Origin: a virus
Strand: one strand, 5' to 3'
DNA length: 64,000 nt
IMG/VR virus record: IMGVR_UViG_3300000553_000009
Span: 62,316-126,315 of that record
Positions 57,379 through 64,000 of the stretch are shown here, one piece after another (position 1 is the first letter of the stretch; each line of letters opens with the position of its first letter). The position numbers and the translations under genes were made by a program. The notes beneath the pieces were generated by a model, which had not been told where the DNA came from, made no database searches, and saw only the letters and a program-made list of their open reading frames with translations.

Positions 57379-57401
57379 TGCTTGATATTTAGTCAAATCG
57401 C

Positions 57402-57408
57402 TTAAATA
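57402..57408 (+). promoter_or_regulatory. Late promoter motif TTAAATA
   Basis: TTAAATA, 5 nt (ACGAT), ATG 57414 of the portal gene. Confidence 0.75.
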
Positions 57409-57413
57409 ACGAT

Positions 57414-59228
57414 ATGGCGAATACTATGAATAATCCGAATAATCGGAGTAATTTAAGCAGGGACGGTAAATCGGGCATGTATGATCGCTCATTGACCTCC
57501 TATTTAAAAAATAGATTGCCATATAATTATAGTGTTTTGGATTCCGATGATTCCAAAAATACCAAATATAAGTATTTCCAAAAGGTTGGAATGCGTCGTC
57601 CAGAGGCGATTGCTAAGAATTCCATAACCCTTTCCAATGACTTTAATAATACCGCTTACTCTTCTATTGAAAGAGATAAAAGCTTCGGAGAAGTCATGTA
57701 TGCCGCCGCTTCTGAGGATAAACCTGGAAGAATGCGCGATTACCGCACTATGGCAGCATTCTCAGAGATTAATGATGCTCTGAATGAAATAGCGGATGAA
57801 ACCATAAATGTCGATGATAACGATCAGATAGTTTTACTCAAAATAAAAAATGCAGACTTGGACTCGGATCAAAAGGAAACATTGATGACTGAGTTCGATA
57901 AGTATATCGAACATTTTGATCTACCTAATAATGGATGGAAATATTTTAAGACATTCCTAGTAGAGGGGGAATTATTTTTCGAACAGATAATTCATAAGGA
58001 TTATGTAAATCAGGGTGTTCTTGGAATTGTTAATATTCCTTCCGAAATGATAGATCCCGTATATTCCAATATTCAAAATATGTTGGTAAAAGGATATCTT
58101 TATCAAAAACCTATTTTTGATAAAAACGATCCAAAAAAGATTGAAAAATATGAACCTATTCCCTTCGAGGAAAATCAGGTGGTATATATTAACAATTCGG
58201 AATATAACGAGACAAAAGAATTCATTGTTCCATATATTGAAAATGCCCGTAGAGCGTATAGGCAATTATCGATGATTGAAGATTCCATTGTAATTCATAG
58301 AATGGTCCATGCTCCTCTTCGGTTTGTGTTTAATGTAGATGTGGGACGATTGCCGGTCCCACAAGCGGAAGCATATCTAAGAAAACTTCAATCACAATAT
58401 TGGTCAACTAAAACATTTGATGCGGACCAGGGCGATATCGTAAAGAAATATAGTCCTCAATCCACTTTAGATTCTTATTGGTTCGCTAAGAAACAAGGTC
58501 AAGAGGCAACCTCAGTTCAAGAAATTGGAGGAACTCCGGGTTTAGGGGAACTGGCGGATTTAATGTTTTTTATTAAAAAACTTTATAGATCACTGGGAGT
58601 GCCCACATCGAGATTAGATCCAGAAGATTCATTTCGAGATGGTACAGATATTTTAAGAGAAGAATTAAAGTTTGATACCATGATTATGAGGCAACAAAAG
58701 AAATTTGCTTCTGGTCTTAAAAGAGGATTTATAACTCATTTAAAATTCAGGGAATTATTTGATGAATACGATTTAACTGAACAAAATATTAGTATTACAT
58801 TCAATCCGCCCTCCAATTTTCATGATCTTAGAAATAATCAAAAACTAGAGCTTAAGATTAATTCTTTCAATAATCTTATAAGTACGGGAAAAATTTCTAC
58901 TACATTAGGATTGAAAAAGGTTATGGGATGGCAAGATAAAGAAATTCTTGCAAATCGGGAGTTTCTTCGCAAAGACAGTGCTCTTGAGTGGGAGTTGGCA
59001 CAGATAACATCTCTAGGGCCAGCATGGAAGAAACAATTATTAGATCAAGCTAATGCCGGTGCTCCTCCTGCCGAGGGAGATTTGGGGGGAGGAGCTGGGG
59101 GAGGAGCCGCTATACCCTCATTTGGGGGAGGGCCAGTAGATATAGGAGGGGAAGAAGCTCCAGTTCCCCCGCCCAATGCGGGAAATCCTCCTGTGGCTCC
59201 AGCAGTTCCAGAAGAACCTCCGACTTAA
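57414..59228 (+). CDS. 20: Portal vertex protein (T4 gp20-like)
   Basis: 604 residues (T4: 524). Conserved segments include MRDYRTMAAFSEINDALNEI near 105, LVEGELFFEQII near 182, EDSIVIHRMVHAPLRFVFNV followed by DVGRLPVPQAEAYL near 292-325 (T4: 'APDRRVFYVDTG-MP'), LGELADLMFFIKKLYRSLGV near 378 and PSNFHDL near 475. The portal is the dodecameric ring through which DNA is packaged and ejected. The C-terminal 65 residues are Gly/Pro/Ala-rich and unlike T4. Confidence 0.95.
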   Translation: MANTMNNPNNRSNLSRDGKSGMYDRSLTSYLKNRLPYNYSVLDSDDSKNTKYKYFQKVGMRRPEAIAKNSITLSNDFNNTAYSSIERDKSFGEVMYAAASEDKPGRMRDYRTMAAFSEINDALNEIADETINVDDNDQIVLLKIKNADLDSDQKETLMTEFDKYIEHFDLPNNGWKYFKTFLVEGELFFEQIIHKDYVNQGVLGIVNIPSEMIDPVYSNIQNMLVKGYLYQKPIFDKNDPKKIEKYEPIPFEENQVVYINNSEYNETKEFIVPYIENARRAYRQLSMIEDSIVIHRMVHAPLRFVFNVDVGRLPVPQAEAYLRKLQSQYWSTKTFDADQGDIVKKYSPQSTLDSYWFAKKQGQEATSVQEIGGTPGLGELADLMFFIKKLYRSLGVPTSRLDPEDSFRDGTDILREELKFDTMIMRQQKKFASGLKRGFITHLKFRELFDEYDLTEQNISITFNPPSNFHDLRNNQKLELKINSFNNLISTGKISTTLGLKKVMGWQDKEILANREFLRKDSALEWELAQITSLGPAWKKQLLDQANAGAPPAEGDLGGGAGGGAAIPSFGGGPVDIGGEEAPVPPPNAGNPPVAPAVPEEPPT

Positions 59229-59566
59229 TAATTACTATTAATGGTATGGGCGTATTTCAATGGCTCTAAAGGCTGACACCAAGTCACACAATTAAAAGCG
59301 GAACTATAATAAAAATTAGTGCCATAATTTGCTCCCGTGCTTAAGGTAGGAGAGGAAGAAACACTACAGACCGTGGCATAAAAATTACTTCCATAATTTA
59401 CAGATAATTCAGGATATATGGTAGATTGCCCATATATAATGTAATCATTTGCAGAATTGAAATAGTAATGTGTTCCCGAATTTGCCCAAGTTAAAAGACT
59501 TGCATCGGAAGGAATTCCACACGATTCGGGATAAAAAATGGTTGCACTATTTAAATCATAAGCCAT
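59225..59566 (-). CDS. Beta-rich Ser/Tyr/Asn protein, opposite strand
   Basis: 113 residues. Three similar units (GTHYYFNSANDYIIYGQS, GSNFYATVCSVSS, GTNFYYSSAFNCVTWC) give a fibre-like or lectin-like beta pattern, with four Cys. No known family. Coding is supported by TTAAATA 5 nt before the ATG, although it is the only minus-strand gene in this structural block. Its end overlaps the portal stop by 4 bp. Confidence 0.6.
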   Translation of the reverse strand: MAYDLNSATIFYPESCGIPSDASLLTWANSGTHYYFNSANDYIIYGQSTIYPELSVNYGSNFYATVCSVSSSPTLSTGANYGTNFYYSSAFNCVTWCQPLEPLKYAHTINSNY

Positions 59567-59571
59567 AACTA

Positions 59572-59578
59572 TATTTAA
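59572..59578 (-). promoter_or_regulatory. Late promoter motif TTAAATA (leftward)
   Basis: Minus-strand TTAAATA, 5 nt, ATG 59566. Separated by only 2 bp from the rightward motif at 59581. Confidence 0.7.
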
Positions 59579-59580
59579 TA

Positions 59581-59587
59581 CTAAATA
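59581..59587 (+). promoter_or_regulatory. Late promoter motif CTAAATA (rightward)
   Basis: CTAAATA, 5 nt (GTTTT), ATG 59593. With 59572-59578 it forms a near-palindromic divergent pair. Confidence 0.75.
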
Positions 59588-59592
59588 GTTTT

Positions 59593-60273
59593 ATGTCCGA
59601 TCTTTGTCAAGAACTTAAAATATGCACTAAATGTAGGGAGGAGAGAAGCATCAGTGAATTTGTTGCTGATAAACAGAAAAAGGATGGGTTGAGATCTTCT
59701 TGTAAAAGATGTGGCCAAATATCAAATAAAAAATATTATAACGATAATAAAAATTATTTATTAGAACAGCATAAAGTATATAGAGAAACAATAAAATGCA
59801 GTCCTGTAAAAAATGATAAACAAAAAGAATATCATAAAATACATAATAAAAACTATAGAGAACTTCCAAAAACTAAACTTAGACGATCAGAAATTAGTAA
59901 TATTAGAAAAATTGAAAATAGGCCCTATAAAAATACCCTAAAATTATCTAATCCGAAATTGTATAGTCGGATTAGATGTTTATATACTAAAAAATATAGA
60001 TTAAAAAATCCAGATAAAATCACCCAATATAAGATAAAACGAAGAACGGGGGAACTTCGTTCTATTAAATTTCTGTCTCCTGATGATATATTTAAAATGC
60101 GATTGATATATTTAAAAAGAGATTTTATATCAGAATTGACGGGAATAAAACATCACGTAGACCATATACATCCATTAATCCATCCTGATTTTTGTGGATT
60201 ACACGTCCCATGGAACCTACAGATATTAACCGAATCGGAAAACTGTAAAAAGAGTAATAAACTTATTTATTAA
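59593..60273 (+). CDS. HNH homing endonuclease
   Basis: 226 residues. Two N-terminal Cys pairs (CTKC near 11-14 and CKRC near 37-40) form a zinc finger often found in phage HNH enzymes; a basic middle region follows; the C-terminal HHVDHIHPLIHPDFCGLHVP and WNLQILTESENCKKSNK is a complete HNH nuclease motif. Free-standing between portal and neck genes. Its first residues, MSDLC, match the start of the next gene (MSQLC), so the promoter and first codons may come from that gene. Confidence 0.85.
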   Translation: MSDLCQELKICTKCREERSISEFVADKQKKDGLRSSCKRCGQISNKKYYNDNKNYLLEQHKVYRETIKCSPVKNDKQKEYHKIHNKNYRELPKTKLRRSEISNIRKIENRPYKNTLKLSNPKLYSRIRCLYTKKYRLKNPDKITQYKIKRRTGELRSIKFLSPDDIFKMRLIYLKRDFISELTGIKHHVDHIHPLIHPDFCGLHVPWNLQILTESENCKKSNKLIY

Positions 60274-60276
60274 ATA
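60270..60276 (+). promoter_or_regulatory. Late promoter motif TTAAATA
   Basis: TTAAATA, 5 nt (TAGGT), ATG 60282; overlaps the endonuclease stop. Confidence 0.75.
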
Positions 60277-60281
60277 TAGGT

Positions 60282-61427
60282 ATGAGTCAACTTTGTTCTT
60301 TAACCCCTATTTCTGCTTTCATGAGCACAAATTTAAGCTCAAGGATACAATGTTATCAAGAATTGGGTCAAAGAGTTCTTAGACTTCTTGGACATCCCAT
60401 GATTAATGTAGAGATTCATCCAGATCAGTTATATGACGCCATTTCCATGGCTTGTGAATTTTTTACCAGATATGCGGGATATACAAAAGAATATTTGATT
60501 TTTGATTCCACTTTATATGAGGCAAATAGAGGAATAAGACTGGATCATTTATTCACAGTGGCAAATACAGGATTTACCTTATCACAAAAGTTAAACGAGA
60601 GTACTATTCCCAATCCAGACTTTACAGTTACTCTTAGAGAAAACGTATATATTTCTTTGTCTGCTTTGGATTATTCTTATTTTTTGGGATCTTCTTCTCT
60701 GTCATGTCAAGTACCACTGGACGGCATTTCTATGTTACAAGTGGTTGACGGAACGACATATGCACAATTAACTGCATATAGTCCAGATTTGATAAATGTA
60801 TTTAAAGTTTCTCCTATAAAACCTTTCACTATTCAATGTGAAACAATTCCCGACGTAACTACATATAATAATGTATTTGATTACGACACTCTAGACTATA
60901 GAAAAGTTATAGAAGTGGTTAATTTTGAAGAAGGAAGTGCTAGTGGAATTACTTCTTTATTTTCTTTGGAGGCTACTATGGCACAACAGACCTTCTATAG
61001 CTATGCCATGGGAAATTTTGGATTTGATCTTCTGTCTTGGCATGCAGTAAAAGACTGGCAAAAAACTAGAGAAAAACTTCTGGCGATTCGTAGAGATATA
61101 TATTTCGACAATAGAACTCAATATCTAAGATTTATACCTCAACCTAAAAGCTCTTCCTCATTTGTTGGAGTATTAGAATGTTATGTGGAACGTCCTTTAA
61201 GAGACATAATAAAAGAAAAATGGGTATTGGAATATGCCGTTGCCCTTAGCAAAATTATGTGGGGTAGGATTTTGACTAAAATAGATGGGGTTCAGCTATT
61301 GGGAGGAGGAACGCTAAATGGTCGAGAAGTTCTATCTGAAGGGGTATCCGATAAGAAAGAATTGGAAGAAATGTTAATAGATGGCGGATATGGTGATGTT
61401 TTGCCCATGGATTTTCTTGTAAATTAA
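60282..61427 (+). CDS. 13: Neck/head-completion protein (T4 gp13-like)
   Basis: 381 residues. RVLRLLGHPMINVEIHPDQL followed by YDAISMACEFFTRYAGYTKE near 31-70 has the 'LG-P-vnVEl---Ql---I--Al--f--ya' pattern of gp13-type neck proteins, and the C-terminus KIMWGRILTKIDGVQLLGGG followed by TLNGREVLSEG is the end typical of this family in marine T4-like phages. gp13 closes the head after packaging and connects it to the tail. Longer than T4 gp13 (309), with a beta-rich insert. Confidence 0.65.
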   Translation: MSQLCSLTPISAFMSTNLSSRIQCYQELGQRVLRLLGHPMINVEIHPDQLYDAISMACEFFTRYAGYTKEYLIFDSTLYEANRGIRLDHLFTVANTGFTLSQKLNESTIPNPDFTVTLRENVYISLSALDYSYFLGSSSLSCQVPLDGISMLQVVDGTTYAQLTAYSPDLINVFKVSPIKPFTIQCETIPDVTTYNNVFDYDTLDYRKVIEVVNFEEGSASGITSLFSLEATMAQQTFYSYAMGNFGFDLLSWHAVKDWQKTREKLLAIRRDIYFDNRTQYLRFIPQPKSSSSFVGVLECYVERPLRDIIKEKWVLEYAVALSKIMWGRILTKIDGVQLLGGGTLNGREVLSEGVSDKKELEEMLIDGGYGDVLPMDFLVN

Positions 61428-61455
61428 TAATAGTATTGACAATTCTATTTTATTA

Positions 61456-61462
61456 CTAAATA
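61456..61462 (+). promoter_or_regulatory. Late promoter motif CTAAATA
   Basis: CTAAATA, 7-nt gap, ATG 61470. A TTGACA at 61436-61441 lies upstream but at a poor spacing for a sigma70 -35. Confidence 0.65.
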
Positions 61463-61469
61463 AGGTAGA

Positions 61470-64000
61470 ATGAAACTGTTTAGCTCGTCGGTGAAACCCA
61501 CCTACACTAACTCTCCGCATAATATCTTACAAGTTGAAGCTTTTAACGAAATCTTTTTCGATGTTTTTGAGGTAGAGATAAACAAGAAGAAATATCCAGC
61601 AGAAAAAATTTCCGAATATCAAGGAAATCCTGTGGTATCTATTCCTGTGGTGTTGGAGGGAATAGAAAGTCTGTATCCCTTTATTTTACACAAGGGAAAG
61701 TTTGGGGTATTTTTTAATAAAAATAACAAAGGGTTATCTTCAGATATTTTAAAAGAAGAAGATGATAAGGCAGACACATGGCTAGAAAGTATATTGAATC
61801 CTGTAGTAGTTGATGAATCTAAAATTGAACTGGCGGAGATTTCAAAACGTCATATTCTTAGTCAAATATCGGAAGCAAAATTAAAGGCGACTCAAGAAGT
61901 TAATAATGCATGGAAACAAAAATCCATTCAATTAAAATCTCAAATTAAAGAGGATCAAAAAGTTTTTGAACTGGGATTGAACAAGGCAAGATCTTCTATG
62001 GTAGAAGAATTTCTTAAAATATCAGAAGATATTAAATCGGAATTGTTGGATTGCAATGACTCAAGATTTGAGGAGATCGTCCACACCATCGATAATAAAA
62101 TAGAAGTATTATCTAATTCTTTGAAAGAATCTTTAGATAAGGATTTTAATTCATCTTCTAAATTATTTGATTCTTCAATTAAACAATTGGTTAAGGATTT
62201 ATACTTATCCACTATTGTTCCACAAGTTGACACTGAACTCAAATCAATTGCGCAGGATATTGTAGAGAAAGTCGATTCAATTGACAAAACTTTAAATTCC
62301 AAACTTGAAGACAAAGCAGATATTATTCTATTGGAGGATATTACTTCGGAATTGGATTCCCTACGAGATTCTAATATAGAACTCAATAATACTATTAGTA
62401 AGGGAATTAACAAAGCATTGTCTCGGGTTGGAAATGTTAATACTAAAGTAGATGAGCTAACTATTGCCATTTCTGAAGAATTAGATTCAAAAATATTACA
62501 AGTAGAATCTAATATTAATAAATTTTATACTGAAAAACTTAATTTATTAGAAGAAAAAACTTTTGATATTACAGAGGAGACTAGAAAATATATTATTGAA
62601 TTGGTCCAGGAATCTAGAAATAATTTAATTCAGGAAATTCGTCAACTTAAAAATGAGAAGCCTATTGAATATGTTATAGAATCTACGGGAAAACGAGAAA
62701 TAATAACTGAGGAAAAATTATTAAAGGAGTATGACAAGAAAATTAATACTCGAATAGATAATGAAGTAACTAAGCTTAGAAGATATATCTCAGTATATTC
62801 TGGAGGAGGGTCGGTAGCAATGCAATTTGCAGCGGGTGGAACTATGGGGGGAAATTTAAATATAGTGGGAAATCTTCTAGTAGTCGGGACCATATCAGCG
62901 TCCAGTTATCTAGGATTGCCGTCTTTGTCGGGTGGTGGAACCGGAACTTCTATATTATCCAGTGATAATAATTTTTATGGTATCAATACATTTAACAATA
63001 CCACAAATTTTGAATATCCTGTAAATTTTGATAATAACACTTATTATAATGGAAATACCTACTATACATATGCTGCCCAATTTGATGATATTGCTATTTT
63101 TAATAATGAAACCTATTTCAATAATAATTCCGTAATATTAAATAATGCGCCCGTTATATCCAATAGTTCAGCGGTATTTGGGTCAGTATCAGCATTATCT
63201 TACTTAGGACTACCCGCGCAAGTAGATATTGACAATTTTCTTCCGTTGTCTGGGGGGACACTTACAGGGACAGTAAATATTCCCGCCCTATCTGCAAGTT
63301 CTGCCTTTTTCAATAGTGTGTCATCCAATCAATATTCGGGAATTTCCAAAGGCATGGTGGGGTTATCTCAAGTAGATAACACATCAGATATTAATAAACC
63401 CGTTTCTACCTCTACCCAGAATGCTCTAAATTTAAAATTAGATAGTGTAATCTTTAATAATTTATCAGCCAATTGGCAAAATAGTTATACTACTGTTCAA
63501 TCTAATAGTTCAAATTGGAATTCTGCTTACAGTACCTTATCTTCCAAAGCAAATATTACCACCCTTTCGAGTTATCTACCATTATCGGGAGGAACAATAA
63601 ACGGGGATTTAACAATTGAAGGAGTTGTATATGCCGATAATCTTGCAAATTTGCAAGATATGTCTCAACAATCTTCCAATAATGTTAATATAACAGGAGG
63701 AACTATTCAGGGAGTAACGGGATTAGGGTACGCAGATATTAACGGGCTAGGTGGCATGGCAATACAAACACCATATAATGTTAGTATAACTGGGGGAACT
63801 GCGATCCTCGATTCAATTTCAGCGGCATCATATCAAGGATTACCAACATATAATCTTTCAAAGTATCTTGCAGTATCAGGAGGAAATCTTACAGGTGTCT
63901 TATCATCCAATTCTAATGCAACATTTGTAAATATATCTGCCACTAATTATACCGGGGTCACCCCTACAATGGTTGGATTGGGAAATGTTAATAATATCTC
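61470..64000 (+). CDS. Long tail-fibre-like structural protein (open at right edge)
   Basis: 843 codons without a stop; the 3' end lies outside the window. Residues 1-95 are a mixed N-terminal (attachment) domain; 100-435 are a Ser/Leu/Lys/Glu-rich coiled coil; a Gly hinge (SGGGSVAMQFAAGGTMGGN) near 445 leads to a repetitive distal part with recurring 'YLPLSGGTLTG'-type units (near 591, 703 and 800) and 'GLSQVDNTSDINKP'/'GLGNVNN' units (near 630 and 835), the typical beta-helix repeats of phage fibres. No chaperone or receptor tip is visible yet. Confidence 0.9.
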   Translation, partial: MKLFSSSVKPTYTNSPHNILQVEAFNEIFFDVFEVEINKKKYPAEKISEYQGNPVVSIPVVLEGIESLYPFILHKGKFGVFFNKNNKGLSSDILKEEDDKADTWLESILNPVVVDESKIELAEISKRHILSQISEAKLKATQEVNNAWKQKSIQLKSQIKEDQKVFELGLNKARSSMVEEFLKISEDIKSELLDCNDSRFEEIVHTIDNKIEVLSNSLKESLDKDFNSSSKLFDSSIKQLVKDLYLSTIVPQVDTELKSIAQDIVEKVDSIDKTLNSKLEDKADIILLEDITSELDSLRDSNIELNNTISKGINKALSRVGNVNTKVDELTIAISEELDSKILQVESNINKFYTEKLNLLEEKTFDITEETRKYIIELVQESRNNLIQEIRQLKNEKPIEYVIESTGKREIITEEKLLKEYDKKINTRIDNEVTKLRRYISVYSGGGSVAMQFAAGGTMGGNLNIVGNLLVVGTISASSYLGLPSLSGGGTGTSILSSDNNFYGINTFNNTTNFEYPVNFDNNTYYNGNTYYTYAAQFDDIAIFNNETYFNNNSVILNNAPVISNSSAVFGSVSALSYLGLPAQVDIDNFLPLSGGTLTGTVNIPALSASSAFFNSVSSNQYSGISKGMVGLSQVDNTSDINKPVSTSTQNALNLKLDSVIFNNLSANWQNSYTTVQSNSSNWNSAYSTLSSKANITTLSSYLPLSGGTINGDLTIEGVVYADNLANLQDMSQQSSNNVNITGGTIQGVTGLGYADINGLGGMAIQTPYNVSITGGTAILDSISAASYQGLPTYNLSKYLAVSGGNLTGVLSSNSNATFVNISATNYTGVTPTMVGLGNVNNI

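Noticed and set aside
61436-61462. TTGACA upstream of the fibre gene as a sigma70 promoter
   Set aside because: The only TA-rich hexamer nearby is the late motif itself, at a 15-bp spacing; the late motif explains the start better.

Overview
The window is about one third GC and reads as part of a T4-like myovirus genome of the marine or environmental ('exo-T4') kind. Recognisable T4 homologues are: primase (gp61), sliding clamp (gp45), ssDNA-binding protein (gp32), helicase (gp41), DNA polymerase (gp43), gp46/gp47, the late sigma factor gp55, UvsW, UvsX, UvsY, a possible gp62, tail sheath stabiliser (gp15), portal (gp20) and a gp13-like neck protein. There are no rRNA or tRNA genes and no CRISPR array. 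The host cannot be named. Almost no gene has a Shine-Dalgarno sequence, and most promoters sit so close to the start codon that transcripts would begin at or near the ATG.

Layout. 1-1358 (+): end of a structural gene, a mucin-like Thr-rich protein and a glycosyltransferase. 1350-2493 (-): small proteins. 2526-3376 (+): late genes. 3368-12857 (-): replication genes (primase, clamp, gp32, possible gp59, DHH protein, gp41, a glycosyltransferase). 12922-15031 (+): two related late proteins. 15028-32387 (-): an interrupted DNA methyltransferase, uvsX broken by a split intein with its endonuclease, DNA polymerase, glycosyltransferase, gp46, gp47, gp55, uvsW and uvsY. 32476-38189 (+): endonucleases and a run of late proteins with capsid-targeting-like N-termini. 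38227-54040 (+): PhoH, a P-loop kinase, an 11-gene glycan island (40269-48687), gp62-like and GroES-like proteins, a DinG-type helicase and an AAA+ ATPase. 54037-56205 (-): two tandem ribbon-helix-helix plus GIY-YIG endonuclease cassettes. 56302-64000 (+): gp15, portal, HNH endonuclease, gp13-like neck protein and a long fibre protein that runs off the end.

Three themes stand out. First, twelve homing endonucleases of at least six kinds take up roughly 10 kb. Several sit beside a divergent second copy of the end of the gene they invaded: the 3' end of a retropepsin-like protease gene, the 5' end of a small gene at 50872, the 5' end of gp15, and perhaps gp13 and uvsW. The cassette appears to carry a replacement gene end, so insertion does not kill the target. 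Second, a late-promoter motif (C/T/A)TAAATA lies exactly 5 nt (rarely 6-7) upstream of about 24 start codons, which fits leaderless late mRNAs made with gp55; seven sigma70-like promoters show the same crowding. Third, about nine late proteins begin with a short helix ending in (L/I)-x-E, like T4 internal head proteins trimmed by the prohead protease.

Three genes are broken by single in-frame stops (two TAG, one TGA). This could be nonsense mutation, readthrough or sequence error; it does not by itself support a recoded genome.
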